A stretch of 64,000 nucleotides of DNA from Actinoplanes sp. M2I2 (GCF_023544445.1 NZ_JALPVJ010000002.1:124001-188000); one strand, 5' to 3'; positions 35,154-44,982 are shown, numbered from the stretch's first letter. Notes: generated from the letters alone by a model not told the origin. Numbers and translations: made by a program.

Positions 35154-36419
35154 TCAGCGGCGGCGGCCGAACTCGTGGGCGAGGACGTCCCGGGTCACCG
35201 CGGCGCCGAGCCGGTCACCCTGGACGACGGCCCCGCGGTAGTGGACACCGGCCCAGATGCGGGCCTCCATCAGCTCGTTGCGGGCCGAGGAGAGACTGTC
35301 GAAGTGCCGGGTGGTGCCCGAGTCGGCGCTGTAGGCGCTGAACGACAGGTTGTCGCGGCCGAAGAACTTCCGCAGCGCCGTCATGATCGCCGACGTGTAG
35401 CAGGCGTGCCCGGACGGCCACTCGGGCGACGGCGCGGTGACCCGCAGCGGAGCCCAGGCCGGGTCGGCCACGGTCGCCGGGTTGCCGTCGGTGCCGGCCA
35501 GCGGGATCGCGTCCACCGGCCGCCAGAAGCTCCACTGCCGCTTCTGCGCGTAGCACGAGATCATCGCGTCGGCCGTGGCCACGTCGGCCATCGCCAGCAG
35601 GCGCGCCGTCTCGAGCGAGCTCAGCCGGTGGTCGGCCGCCAGGTCTCGCTTGATCGACCACTCCACCTGGCGGTAGTCGTCCCACCAGGTCGCCGCCTCG
35701 GTCTGGTCCTGGGTGCGCAGCGTGCTGGTGGCCGAGCCGATCGCCTTGACCTCGTTCAGCTGGCGCGCGTAGGCGGCGCTGGTCAGGGCGGGCGGCCCGG
35801 ACACGCGGTGGTCGGCCGGGTCGATCGCGAACGGCTTCAGGGCGGCGAACCAGGCGCCGGCCTGCACGAAACCGGGCGGGGTCAGGCGATACTGGCCCGG
35901 AGCGGTGCCCACCGGCCAGGTCGCGGCCGCGAACGCGCCGTCGTTCTGCCGCTCGGCGATCATCGCCGCGGCCGTGACCTCGCCCACGCCGACACCGCGC
36001 TGCTCGGCGGCGCCGTCGGGAACCCCGGCGAGCGTCTCGTCGTACCGGACCCGCAACGCCTCGGCCTGAGCTGGGAAGAGCGACAGCAGCACGCGGTAGG
36101 CCGCCGCGGCCACCGCCGCCGGAGTCGAGTCACCGCGGCGGGCCGGGGGAGCGACGAGGTACGGCTCGTACGGGACACCGGCGATCGCGTTGGCCGCGTC
36201 GTACACGGCGCCCTGCACCATCGCGAAGCTGCGGGCGCCGGCCGTGGGCGACTGCCGGGCCACCTCGAAGATGGCCGTCTGGGCGTGGACGTTCCAGGCG
36301 AGGACGGCGTTGGGCGACGCCGGCCGCGCCGACGCCGCGGGCGGCGCCAGAATGGTCAGGCCGAGCGCGGTGACGACCGCCGCGCCGAGCAGGCTCCGAA
36401 AACGGACACGATGCGCCAT
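35154..36419 (-). CDS. Secreted vanadium-dependent haloperoxidase-like (PAP2 superfamily) protein
   Basis: 421 residues. The signal peptide is MAHRVRFRSLLGAAVVTALGL-type, ending AAPSASA-like near residue 31. Vanadate/phosphate-pocket motifs are K..WSFWRPVDA, PSPEWPSGHACYTSA and WAGVHYRGAVVQGDRLG. Such enzymes oxidise halides with H2O2 or act as acid phosphatases outside the cell. ATG 36419 follows a GGGGGA site; the frame upstream is shadow. Transcribed convergently with the catabolic cluster. Confidence 0.85.
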   Translation of the reverse strand: MAHRVRFRSLLGAAVVTALGLTILAPPAASARPASPNAVLAWNVHAQTAIFEVARQSPTAGARSFAMVQGAVYDAANAIAGVPYEPYLVAPPARRGDSTPAAVAAAAYRVLLSLFPAQAEALRVRYDETLAGVPDGAAEQRGVGVGEVTAAAMIAERQNDGAFAAATWPVGTAPGQYRLTPPGFVQAGAWFAALKPFAIDPADHRVSGPPALTSAAYARQLNEVKAIGSATSTLRTQDQTEAATWWDDYRQVEWSIKRDLAADHRLSSLETARLLAMADVATADAMISCYAQKRQWSFWRPVDAIPLAGTDGNPATVADPAWAPLRVTAPSPEWPSGHACYTSAIMTALRKFFGRDNLSFSAYSADSGTTRHFDSLSSARNELMEARIWAGVHYRGAVVQGDRLGAAVTRDVLAHEFGRRR

Positions 36420-36543
36420 GAAGTCCCCCGTGGGCTTGATCCAGATGTTCACAGTGGACTCATAGCATCGAGCACCACCGATCACTGGACAACCTCTCGG
36501 CCGGGGATTGCCGGTTCCGGACAGAAAGCTGGCAGACCGGTGA

Positions 36544-36825
36544 TCAGTCCGATAGGGCGCCCCGGTCGAGGTCTCCGGCGAGCGTCTCGTACTCCTCCGG
36601 GCTGAGAAAGGCATAGTCCGGCGCCGAGAACGCCGGGTCCTCGTCGTCCTCGTCCGGTGGCCGACGCGGAGTCTCCGCCGCTTCGCTGTGCCATTGGGCG
36701 GCGACGTCACTGGTCTGCCGGACGACGACGTCCGGCGCGGGACCGGCCGGTCACAGCTGCAGCAGATAGCGGTCGATGGTCGGTTCCTCGTCCAGCACCG
36801 TGTCGGCGGCCTGGGCGTCGTCCAT
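36544..36825 (-). pseudogene. Small acidic ORF broken by an in-frame TGA
   Basis: The frame starts MDDAQAADTVLDEEPTIDRY and meets a TGA at 36751-36753. The same frame then continues with clear coding character (SDVAAQWHSEAAE, DEDDEDPAFSAPDYAFLSPEEYETLAGDL) to a stop at 36544, but the second part has no start codon of its own. One 93-residue acidic gene split by a nonsense change is the simplest reading. No family is known to me. Confidence 0.4.
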
Positions 36826-36977
36826 CCCGCTCGCGCACCACCGCGCCCGGAGGCCCTGGACCGCCGAGGAGCACCGCCATGGGCCCATCGTGCCCGATGC
36901 CTCGCCCGACCGGATGCCCGCTGGGTTGCCGCTGCCCTGCCGCAGCCCTGTCGGTGCCGTCCTTTCTGCGCGAGCAT

Positions 36978-37772
36978 GTGGCGGTGCGAGCAGAACAGTC
37001 AGGACCACGACAGCCGGCACGCGACAGCGCGTACTTCGACCGTTGGTACGCGGAGATGGAGGCCTCGCCGGCGAAGGACGCGATCCTCAGGCGCCACCTC
37101 GACTTGCCCGCGGATCTCGGGTCGGCCGGTGTCGTGCCCTGGGAGGCCCTGGACGAGATCGCGCAGGCGCTGCGGATGCCCACGGATGGGTTGCTCGTCG
37201 ATGTCGCCTGCGGCCGGGGTGGCTACGGCATCGAGATCGCGAAACGCAGCGGCACCAGGCTGATCGGTGTCGACTTCTCGGCGGTCGCGCTCCGGGACGC
37301 CCGGCGGATCGCCGCGCGGCGTCTCGGGCCCGGCCGGGCCGAGTTCAGGGTCGGCGTTCTGACCGACCTCGACCTGCCGACGGGGGTAGCCGACGCGATC
37401 ATGTGCACGGATTCGGTGCAGTTCGCCGATCCCCCGGCCGCTGCCCTCAGCGAGTTCCGCCGCGTCCTCGCCGGTGGGGGACGATTGGCCCTGACCACCT
37501 GGCAGCCCACCTCACCGGGAGACCCGCGGGTCGTCAGCCGGTTGCGAAACCTAGACCTGCGCCGGGAGCTCGAGAGCGCCGGTTTTCACCACGTCGTCGT
37601 GGAGCAGAGGCTGCGGTGGCGAGCCGCCGAGCGAGGCGCCTACGAGGAAGCCGTAGCGACCGTCGATGACGGCCGCGACCCGGCTCTGGCCTCTCTGCGG
37701 GAGGAGGGCAGGCGCGCGTTGGACAGCTTCGAGACGCTGCAGCGCATCGTCGCCTATGCCACGGCACCCTGA
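36978..37772 (+). CDS. SAM-dependent class I methyltransferase
   Basis: About 264 residues with motif I LVDVACGRGGYGIEIAK, then IGVDFSAVALRDARRIA, the acidic motif near CTDSVQFAD, and RRVLAGGGRLALTTW. The start is unclear; I use GTG 36978, as the coding signal begins near VRAEQSG. ATG 36897 would add 27 residues that do not look like the family. Substrate unknown; it faces the broken small gene. Confidence 0.85.
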   Translation: MAVRAEQSGPRQPARDSAYFDRWYAEMEASPAKDAILRRHLDLPADLGSAGVVPWEALDEIAQALRMPTDGLLVDVACGRGGYGIEIAKRSGTRLIGVDFSAVALRDARRIAARRLGPGRAEFRVGVLTDLDLPTGVADAIMCTDSVQFADPPAAALSEFRRVLAGGGRLALTTWQPTSPGDPRVVSRLRNLDLRRELESAGFHHVVVEQRLRWRAAERGAYEEAVATVDDGRDPALASLREEGRRALDSFETLQRIVAYATAP

Positions 37773-37842
37773 TCAGAGCCGCGTCGCTGTTTCGACAGTC
37801 AGCCCGACGCCCCGGCGGCCGGCCCCACGTCGACGCGGACGG

Positions 37843-38577
37843 TCAGGCGTTGGCCAGGGTGCGGCCGAGCAGGGGCAGCAGGCGATCCCAGTGGCGCTGC
37901 AGCGCGGCCGGGTCGAAGGCGTCGGTGTCGGACATGGTGAAGCCGTGCACGGTGCCGGGATAGATCTCGGACGTGTAGCCGGCTCCGGCGGCGCTCAGGG
38001 TGTCGTTGAGCTTCCCGAGGGCCGCCGGGGTGAGGTCGCTCTGGGCGTGACCGAAGTGCATCTCAGCAGTGATCCGGGAAAGGATGTCCGGGCCGTCGGC
38101 GCCCACCGGGGCGTGGAAAGCGGCGACAGCAGCCACCCGCCCGGGTTGGGCCGCGGCGGTGCGTACCGCCTGGAGACCACCGATGCAGTAGCCGGTCACC
38201 GCGACGGGTCCGGGACAGACTTCGGGTCGGCCGGCGAGGAACCCGAGGTAAGCGCCCGCGTCGCTCCGGGCGCGATCGGCGGTGTGTGCGGTGATCATGG
38301 GCAGGAGGTCGTTGAGGATCGCGGCCCGGGCCTCGTCTCCGATGTGCTCGGGAAGCTCGACCACCGGTGCCGGGCCGTGCCGGTAGAACATGTTGGGAAC
38401 GAGCACGTAGTACCCGTGCCCGGCCAGGTCGCAGGCCATCTGCCGCAGAGCGGGCCGGATGCCGAAGCCGTCCGGGTACATCAGCACGGCCGGGCGTTGC
38501 CCGTCGGTGTCCGGGAAAGCGGCGAACGCGTCGGCCCGGCCGTCCGCGGTGGGTATGTAGACAGTCTCGGTGAGCAT
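37843..38577 (-). CDS. Dienelactone hydrolase-family protein
   Basis: 244 residues with alpha/beta hydrolase fold. The nucleophile is cysteine in VTGYCIGGLQA and the histidine is in YPGTVHGFTM, as in dienelactone hydrolases. The classic enzyme opens lactones from chlorocatechol breakdown. ATG 38577 has an AGGAGA site ten bases upstream; the frame to 38679 is shadow. It may add to aromatic use but lies 3 kb from the main cluster. Confidence 0.9.
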   Translation of the reverse strand: MLTETVYIPTADGRADAFAAFPDTDGQRPAVLMYPDGFGIRPALRQMACDLAGHGYYVLVPNMFYRHGPAPVVELPEHIGDEARAAILNDLLPMITAHTADRARSDAGAYLGFLAGRPEVCPGPVAVTGYCIGGLQAVRTAAAQPGRVAAVAAFHAPVGADGPDILSRITAEMHFGHAQSDLTPAALGKLNDTLSAAGAGYTSEIYPGTVHGFTMSDTDAFDPAALQRHWDRLLPLLGRTLANA

Positions 38578-38894
38578 GACTTCTCCTGTCGTCGTTGAGG
38601 TCTCGACCTTGGTCAACACACGACGGAGGAGGCGCCCGCGCGCAAACGCGGGATGCTTCAGGGGGAGGCGGACCGGCACCGGCCCGTACGGCGCTCAGGA
38701 AGGCACCGGGTCACCGATCCGTGCGCGGCGCGACGCCATCCCGGTGGTCATGGCTACCGAACCTAGCCGATCAGCGGAGCCCGAGCCAGCCGCCGAACCG
38801 GGCCTTCCTGACACTGCCCCTCGGCGCGCCGGATGCAGCATGCCGGCTGGTCGACGGACCGTGCCGGCTCTCGTGTCTGTTGTTCAATGCTGTT
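38578..38894. other. Non-coding gap, no feature seen
   Basis: This 317-bp stretch divides the divergent dienelactone hydrolase gene and the frameshifted gene. Frames open here look like shadows (Arg/Pro-rich) and no palindrome or terminator is evident. Confidence 0.4.
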
Positions 38895-39379
38895 GTGATC
38901 AGTTTTCAGGCGGTGGTCGAAGTCGAGCCGCTGGACGACTCGCCCGTGCCGTGGCCGGTGGCCCCGGCGGACGCGTGGTCCTGGCTGATCTTGAACGCCG
39001 GCTGCACGAGCGAGCAGGTCGGCTTGTTCGTGGCCGTGCTGGCGTCGCGGATCGAGACTCCGGCGTCGGCCGGTCCGGAGCAGGTGATGGATGCCCTGGC
39101 CGCCGAGGAGGTGCTCATCGTCAACGGCGGCCTCCTGGTGACCGATCCCGGCACCGGTGTGGAGGTTGTGCCGAACACGACGTCGGCCTCCCGCTCGCCG
39201 CGTTGCCGAGCCACCTTCTCGGCGTTCAACGACAGCTGACCGGTTTCCTGGACGCGGTCGCGCGTTGGGGGCAGTCCAGGGGCCTCGGTCAACGAACCGG
39301 TGCCCTGGTGACCGCGCTCGATCGCAGCTTCGCCATCACCGAGCCGTGGAAACCGCCGCTTCCTGAGTCCCCTTCATGA
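38895..39379 (+). pseudogene. Frameshifted hypothetical gene
   Basis: The first part (GTG 38895) encodes SFQAVVEVEPLDDSPVP, TSEQVGLFVAVLASRIE and VLIVNGGLLVTDPGTGVEVV. After about 39170 the coding character moves one frame over: HDVGLPLAALPSHLLGVQRQ, FLDAVARWGQ and ALDRSFAITEPW, to 39379. One missing base near 39165-39175 would restore a protein of about 160 residues. It may be a true mutation or a sequence error. Function unknown. Confidence 0.6.
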
Positions 39380-39397
39380 GCGCGTCGAGGGTGCTTC

Positions 39398-39712
39398 TCA
39401 CTGCTCCCGCGCAGCGTCGGAATCATGGCGTGGTTTGCGGTCAAGGGCTGCCAGCTCACCGGCGATGCGCTCCCGTAGTGGCTGCAACAGGTCTGACACC
39501 TGGCTGCTGTGGTCGGCCGGTCCGCCGGACTCCGCGAGGTGTCGTACCTGCTTCTCGACGGCCACCAGTTCGTCGACGTACGGCCAGGTGGCGAGCGCAC
39601 GGCTGGTCGCGAACAGCAGAGCCGCCACGTCGGTCACCTCGATCATCCCGTCGTGGAACCGGTCGAACGCGTCGAGCAGGTTGGTCAGCAGGCGATACCT
39701 GTCGATCGACAT
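39398..39712 (-). CDS. Hypothetical helical protein
   Basis: 104 residues, MSIDRYRLLTNLLDAFDRFH at the start, amphipathic and acidic, mostly predicted helix. It has no signal peptide, membrane helix or recognisable domain. It converges with the frameshifted gene and is divergent from the next gene (77 bp). Confidence 0.6.
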   Translation of the reverse strand: MSIDRYRLLTNLLDAFDRFHDGMIEVTDVAALLFATSRALATWPYVDELVAVEKQVRHLAESGGPADHSSQVSDLLQPLRERIAGELAALDRKPRHDSDAAREQ

Positions 39713-39788
39713 GCGCCGAGCCTAATCCGGCCGCTGTGGCGGGCGGCGAAAAGGTGTCGATGAACTGCGCAGCTGTCGATATCGTGAC

Positions 39789-40286
39789 GTGGTGGTCGGT
39801 GCTCAGCGTTACCGGTACGTGGGTCCAGCGCAGATCCGCGACCAGGCCGTCGCGGTTCAGGCTTTCACCGCCGAGCCCGGCGACCTCGCGAGCCGGCTCA
39901 CCGGTCGCCGTGACACCGAGCCGTTCACCTTTGTCGTCACGGTAGAGGGTCGGCTCAGGCTGGCGCCTCGGCGTACTGAGCACGTCGCTGTCGCGGGCGG
40001 ACGGCAGGTGCTCGCCGCCGGGGAGATGACGTTCGCGCGCGACGGGTCCGGCTGGCGGGTGGCCGGGGTGACGAACCAGTCGACCGGCTACTGCCCCGAC
40101 CCCGATTGCTGGCCGGCGGTCGGCCGGTCGCTCGACCGTCTCGGGATCGCGCACCCGGGGGACTTCACCGAGAAAGTGGTCTTCCGCCGCTGTCCCTCGT
40201 GCGGGGAGCGCAATGTCGTGCGTGACGGAGACTTCCTCTGTGCGCTGTGTGACAGCGAGCTGCCGGCCGACTGGAACTTCGCGTGA
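39789..40286 (+). CDS. Hypothetical protein with C-terminal zinc-ribbon-like CxxC pairs
   Basis: 165 residues from a GTG. The last 40 residues have RRCPSCGERN and LCALCDSELPADW, two CxxC knuckles 21 residues apart that could hold one zinc. The front part is beta-rich with a conserved CPDPDCW. A DNA-, RNA- or protein-binding role is possible. The gene ends before a shared terminator. Confidence 0.7.
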   Translation: MVVGAQRYRYVGPAQIRDQAVAVQAFTAEPGDLASRLTGRRDTEPFTFVVTVEGRLRLAPRRTEHVAVAGGRQVLAAGEMTFARDGSGWRVAGVTNQSTGYCPDPDCWPAVGRSLDRLGIAHPGDFTEKVVFRRCPSCGERNVVRDGDFLCALCDSELPADWNFA

Positions 40287-40309
40287 TGACAACTCGCGTG
40301 TGAAAGAAA

Positions 40310-40337
40310 CCGCGGGGCGCCCGGAGACGCCCCGCGG
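40310..40337. terminator. Bidirectional hairpin terminator
   Basis: Arms CCGCGGGGCG (40310-40319) and CGCCCCGCGG (40328-40337) form a perfect 10-bp stem with an 8-base loop between two converging genes. No strong T-tract, as is usual in such genomes. Confidence 0.75.
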
Positions 40338-40343
40338 TCGTGA

Positions 40344-42530
40344 TCAGGAGATGTAGGGCTGGGCCGACAGGGCGATCTGGGTCCAGCCGGCGCTGTCCAC
40401 CGGGTCGTTCGGGAACGCTGTGATGTCGGTGCCCGACTTGTTCGCCGGGTCGGTGTCCTTGAACCGCAGGAGCGCGCCCGTGCTCGTCTTGACGAAGTAG
40501 TCGCCGTTGCCGGGCGAGACCAGCGATGCGTAGTTCCAGCCGGAGCCGGCCAGCGTGTGGGGGGTGGACCACTGGCCCTCACGGCTGATCGGGTAGCTGA
40601 GCAGCCGGCCGTCGGTGGTGGTGCCCAGCACGTGTCCCAGCAGGGGCGCGGCCATGGTGTTCTGGGTGAATCCGTCACCGACCACGACGTTGTCGGCGAT
40701 GTCGGTCCGGACGGCCGGCTTGGTCTTGGTGATCCGGTAGCGCCGCATGGTGGCGCCGGCGATGCCGTACAGGGTGTCGTTGCCGTCGAAGGTCAGCAGG
40801 CGGTGGGACCAGCCGCTGTCGAGGTTCACCGGCGTGCCGAACAGGAGCGCCGGCTTGGTGGCGACGATGTCCACCCGGTACAGGATGCCGGAGGTGTCGT
40901 TGACCAGCAGGGTGTTGTAGTTCAGCACCGCCAGGGTGCGCGGGGTGAACGGCAACGTCTGCGCGGAGACGACGGTCGGCCCGTTACGGTCGCCGGTCAC
41001 CGAGTCGATCGCGGTGTAGGTCAGCCGCCGGTCGCCGGTGAGACCGAAGATCGACGTGTCCACCGGGCTCTGCGGGTTCGCGGTGAAGGGCACGGCGGCG
41101 AGGATCGCGGTGTTCCAGCCGGCGGTGTCGACCGGGTCGTTCGGGTAGGACACCAGGCCGGCGCCGTTCAGGTCGTTCGGCGTCGGGTCGGAGAACCGCA
41201 GCAGGCCACCGGTGGCTGTCCGCCCGTAGTAGAGCCCGCGGCCGGGCGAGACCACGGTGTTGATCCCGGCCCACACGGAACTCGTGGTCAGCGTCTCCGA
41301 CGACCACGCGTCCAGCCGCGGGATGCGGTAGGCCCGCAGGGCGCCCGCGTTCGTCGAGCCGATCACGAAGTCGGGGCCCGTGGCGGTCAGGTTCTGGACC
41401 GCCCCCAGCCCCTTTTCGATGACCACGCTGTTGTTGATGATCTGGGCTGCGCCCGGCTTGGCCGACGTGATGGTGTACCGGCGCATCAATTCACCGGCGA
41501 GGCCGAACAGGGTGCCGTCGCCGTCGAAGCTGAGCAACCGGTGCGACCAGCCGCTCGCGGCCACCTGCACCGGCGCGGCGAAGGTCAGCGCCGGGTTGTT
41601 GCCGGTGATGTCGACCCGGTAGAGCGCGCTCTGGTCGGACGTGACCAGGAGCGTGTTCTGGTTGAGCGCGGCGATCGCCCGCGGTGTGAAGCCCAGCGCG
41701 GCGGTGGAGGTGACCGTGGTCAGCCGGTCACCGCTCGCCGCGTCGATGACCGAGAAGGTCAGCCGGCCGTCCGGCAACGCGCCGTAGATCTGCACGTCCG
41801 CGACGGTGGTCTGCCGGATCCAGTCGGCCAGCCCGTCGACCCGGGTCTCCACCGCGGTCGCGTCGGTGCCCGTCTCGCCGAGGCAGCCACCGGACGCGGA
41901 GGAGAGGTGCAGGCCCACGAGCTCCGGGCCGGTGGACGTCTGACGCAGCGCCGGCCCGCCGGCGTCGCCCTTGCAGAGCACGCCGTCCGCGGCCGGACTG
42001 ACCCCCACGGTGCCGGCCGTGATGTCGCCGACGATGAAGTCGGCCGCGTGCAAACGGTTGGGCACCCACTGGGTACGGGTCCGGCCGTAGCCCGCGGCCT
42101 GCAGTGTCTCGCCGGCGACAGGCGCGGTCGTGGCCGCGCGGACCGGCGTCACACCGGTCGCCGGGGTGGCCAGCCGGGCCAGCACGACGTCACGGTCGGG
42201 GTGCGGCACCAGCCAGACGACCGGCGCCACGTGGCCGCCCGAGCCGGCCAGGTCGGTGCGGCCCACGGTGACCGTGGTGTCGCGGGCGGGCGCGCCGAGC
42301 TGGACCGGCGCCGGGCCGAAGCAGCTCCGGGCGGTGATCACCCACTGTGGAGCGACCAGGGCGCCGCTGCACGCCTGGGCGTCCGGCTGGGCGCCGACCG
42401 CCACCTTCGCCGCGAAAGGGTAGGTGCCGTCCGGCACCCCTTCGCCGCCGACAGCCTGAGCCGAGCCGGCGGCCAGCGCGGACACGACGACGACCGTCGT
42501 GCCCAGCGCCAACGCACGCACAATTCTCAT
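40344..42530 (-). CDS. Secreted S1-fold pseudoprotease fused to two tachylectin-like modules
   Basis: 728 residues. A signal peptide ends near AQA26. The trypsin fold (27-240) keeps D114 but has WVITARSC in place of the AAHC histidine site (Ser69) and CKGDAGGP in place of GDSGGP (Ala190), so it cannot work as a serine protease. Two ~215-residue modules follow (from about 255 and 485) with shared SGWSHRLL.FDG and ALYRVDI motifs like tachylectin-2 beta-propellers that bind sugars. It is probably an extracellular binding protein. Confidence 0.88.
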   Translation of the reverse strand: MRIVRALALGTTVVVVSALAAGSAQAVGGEGVPDGTYPFAAKVAVGAQPDAQACSGALVAPQWVITARSCFGPAPVQLGAPARDTTVTVGRTDLAGSGGHVAPVVWLVPHPDRDVVLARLATPATGVTPVRAATTAPVAGETLQAAGYGRTRTQWVPNRLHAADFIVGDITAGTVGVSPAADGVLCKGDAGGPALRQTSTGPELVGLHLSSASGGCLGETGTDATAVETRVDGLADWIRQTTVADVQIYGALPDGRLTFSVIDAASGDRLTTVTSTAALGFTPRAIAALNQNTLLVTSDQSALYRVDITGNNPALTFAAPVQVAASGWSHRLLSFDGDGTLFGLAGELMRRYTITSAKPGAAQIINNSVVIEKGLGAVQNLTATGPDFVIGSTNAGALRAYRIPRLDAWSSETLTTSSVWAGINTVVSPGRGLYYGRTATGGLLRFSDPTPNDLNGAGLVSYPNDPVDTAGWNTAILAAVPFTANPQSPVDTSIFGLTGDRRLTYTAIDSVTGDRNGPTVVSAQTLPFTPRTLAVLNYNTLLVNDTSGILYRVDIVATKPALLFGTPVNLDSGWSHRLLTFDGNDTLYGIAGATMRRYRITKTKPAVRTDIADNVVVGDGFTQNTMAAPLLGHVLGTTTDGRLLSYPISREGQWSTPHTLAGSGWNYASLVSPGNGDYFVKTSTGALLRFKDTDPANKSGTDITAFPNDPVDSAGWTQIALSAQPYIS

Positions 42531-42611
42531 CCGACGATCCCCCGTGATCGATGTGACTACCGCCGGAGTATAGGCAGCGGCGGATGTCTGTAGGGGGTCG
42601 CCGGCCCCCGC

Positions 42612-44810
42612 TCAGCGACCGGCGCCGACCGGTTCGGGGACGGCCGGTGGTTCGTCCGGTACGGCGTCGCGCAGCCGTTCGCCCTCCACGTCGACGTTCG
42701 GCAGCATCCGGTCCAGCCACCGGGGGAGGGCCCACGCGCGCCGGCCGAGCAGCGCCATCACCGCCGGCACGATCGTCATCCGGACCAGGAACGCGTCGAG
42801 CAGGATGGCCGCGGCCAGGGCGAACCCGATCGACTTGATCAGCGGGTCCGGGGTCAGGACGAACCCGGCGAACACGCTGATCATGATGATCGCGGCGGCG
42901 GTGACCACCCGGGCGCTGTGCGCGTAGCCGACGATCACCGCCCGGATCGGCGGCGCGCCGTGCACGAACTCCTCGCGCATCCGGCTGACCAGGAACACCT
43001 CGTAGTCCATGGCCAGGCCGAACACGATGCCGATGAGGATGACCGGCAGCAGGCTGACGATCGGGCCCGTCTGGTCGACGCCGAACACGTCAGCCAGCCA
43101 GCCCCACTGGAAGACCGCCACCACCGCGCCGAACGTGGCCACCACCGACAGCAGGAACCCGAGGATCGCCTTGAGCGGCACCAGGACCGACCGGAACAGC
43201 ACGGTGAGCAGCAGGAAGGCCAGGAGGACGATGACCCCCAGGTACGGCAGCAGCGCGTCGCCCATCTTGGCGGCGATGTCGATGGTGACCGCTGTCGTGC
43301 CCGTGACCGACAGATCCGCGCCGGTGCTCGTCCGCAGGCCCGCGTCGGCGTCCCGGATCGCGTGCACGAGATCGGTGGTCTCGGTGCTGTCCGGCGCGCC
43401 GGCCGGGACGACCTGCAGCATCGCGGTGTCGCCGGCCGGGTTGAACGTCGGCGGGCTGACCGACACCACGCCGGGCAGGGCCGTGATCGTGTCGGCCGCC
43501 GCGGTGGCCGCCGCCTTCGGGTCCGAGCTGCCGGCGGCGTCCACGACGACCAGCAGCGGCCCGTTGTAGCCGGCGCCGAACCCGGCCGTCACCAGGTCGT
43601 AGGCCTGGCGCTGGGTGGTGTCCGGCGCGGCCATGTTGTCGCCCGGCAGGCCGAGCCTGAGATCCAGGGCCGGTACGGCGATGAGCCCGAGCGCGGCGAC
43701 CGCGGTGAGCATGGTCAGCACCGGCCGCCGGGTGATCGCCCGGACCCACCGCAGGCTCAGGGCCGGCCGGTCACCGTCGGCCTCCGGGTCCCGGGTGTGC
43801 CCGCCGCGACCGGTGATCCGCCGGCCCGCGAAGCCGACCAGCGCGGGCAGCAGGGTGAGCGCGATGAGCACGGCCACCGCGACCGCGCCCGCCGCCGCCA
43901 GGCCCATCTCGGTCAGCACCGGGATGTTGACCACCGCCAGCGCGGTCAGCGCCACCAGCACGGTGAGCCCGGCGAACGTGACCGCGGACCCGGCCGTCCC
44001 GACCGCGCGCCCGGCCGCCTCCGCGCCGGTCCGGCCCAGGGCCAGTTCGTGCCGATACCGGGAGACGATGAACAGCGCGTAGTCGATGCTGACCGCGATG
44101 CCGAGCATCAGGGCCAGGGTCGACGTGCTGCTGCTGAGGTCGAAGAAGCCGGACGCCAGCTGGATGCCGGCCATCGTGGCCGCCACCGCCAGGAACGCGG
44201 TGAGCAGCGGCAGCCCGGCGGCGACGAGCGAGCCGAAGGTGATGGTCAGCACGACCGCGGCCACGCCGAAGCCGATCACCTCGCTGAGACCCTGCTCGGG
44301 CTCGCTCTGCAGCGCGTCGCCGCCCGCCTCCACGGTGAGCCCGGCGTCCCGGCCGGTCTCCGCGGCGGCCAGCAGCGCTTCCCGGTCGACGTCGGTCACC
44401 TCGGCGGCCGGCACCCGGAAGGCGACCCGGGCGTACGCGATCGTGCTCTCCGGGTTGACCGTGCCCTGCAGCGGATCGCTCACCTCGGCCACCTGCGGCC
44501 CGCTGCGCAGAGCGGCGACGGTACGGCCGACCACGGCCCGGTTCTGCGGGTCGGTGAGCTTCTCGCCGGGCGGGGCGGCGAACACGACCCGGGCCTCGGC
44601 GCCGCCCGCGCCCGACTCGCCGAAGCGCGCGCCCAGCAGGTCCTGGGCCTGTTGCGCCTCGGTACCGGGAATGGTGAAATCGTCGGAGGTCGGCCCGGAC
44701 AGGGTGGCGGCGCCCACGCCGAGCATCCCCAGGACGGCGAGCCAGATCGCGAGGACCAGCTTGCGCCGGTGGAAGCTGAGCCGGCCCAGCCGGTACAGAA
44801 AGGTTGCCAT
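42612..44810 (-). CDS. MMPL/RND-family transporter
   Basis: 732 residues with twelve helices in the MMPL arrangement: one helix, a large loop, then five, twice over (GIAVSIDYALFIVSRYRHE and GLAMDYEVFLVSRMREE, the proton-relay signature). These carriers export lipids, glycolipids or drugs. ATG 44810 has a GGGAGA site; the frame to 45281 is shadow. It is divergent from the two-component genes, 172 bp away, and may be their target. Confidence 0.92.
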   Translation of the reverse strand: MATFLYRLGRLSFHRRKLVLAIWLAVLGMLGVGAATLSGPTSDDFTIPGTEAQQAQDLLGARFGESGAGGAEARVVFAAPPGEKLTDPQNRAVVGRTVAALRSGPQVAEVSDPLQGTVNPESTIAYARVAFRVPAAEVTDVDREALLAAAETGRDAGLTVEAGGDALQSEPEQGLSEVIGFGVAAVVLTITFGSLVAAGLPLLTAFLAVAATMAGIQLASGFFDLSSSTSTLALMLGIAVSIDYALFIVSRYRHELALGRTGAEAAGRAVGTAGSAVTFAGLTVLVALTALAVVNIPVLTEMGLAAAGAVAVAVLIALTLLPALVGFAGRRITGRGGHTRDPEADGDRPALSLRWVRAITRRPVLTMLTAVAALGLIAVPALDLRLGLPGDNMAAPDTTQRQAYDLVTAGFGAGYNGPLLVVVDAAGSSDPKAAATAAADTITALPGVVSVSPPTFNPAGDTAMLQVVPAGAPDSTETTDLVHAIRDADAGLRTSTGADLSVTGTTAVTIDIAAKMGDALLPYLGVIVLLAFLLLTVLFRSVLVPLKAILGFLLSVVATFGAVVAVFQWGWLADVFGVDQTGPIVSLLPVILIGIVFGLAMDYEVFLVSRMREEFVHGAPPIRAVIVGYAHSARVVTAAAIIMISVFAGFVLTPDPLIKSIGFALAAAILLDAFLVRMTIVPAVMALLGRRAWALPRWLDRMLPNVDVEGERLRDAVPDEPPAVPEPVGAGR

Positions 44811-44982
44811 CAGGTCTCCCGAGCAGCCGGTGTGAAGGACTGCTCCACCGTCGCGAAACCCGGGCCGGAAGTCGTCGTCCAGGCAGAGGCGGCCGCGTAC
44901 GACAATCGCGGTATCCGGCGCCGCGGCCGCTACCACAACCAGAGGACGCCATCGGCCCGCGCCGCGCGTAGGGTCGGCGGTG

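Noticed and set aside
36751..36753. In-frame TGA read as selenocysteine
   Set aside because: No recoding element or known selenoprotein context; a nonsense mutation or no gene is simpler.
35154..36977. Long 607-residue minus-strand frame
   Set aside because: Only the part from 36419 has a signal peptide and family motifs; the upstream part is Arg/Pro-rich shadow.
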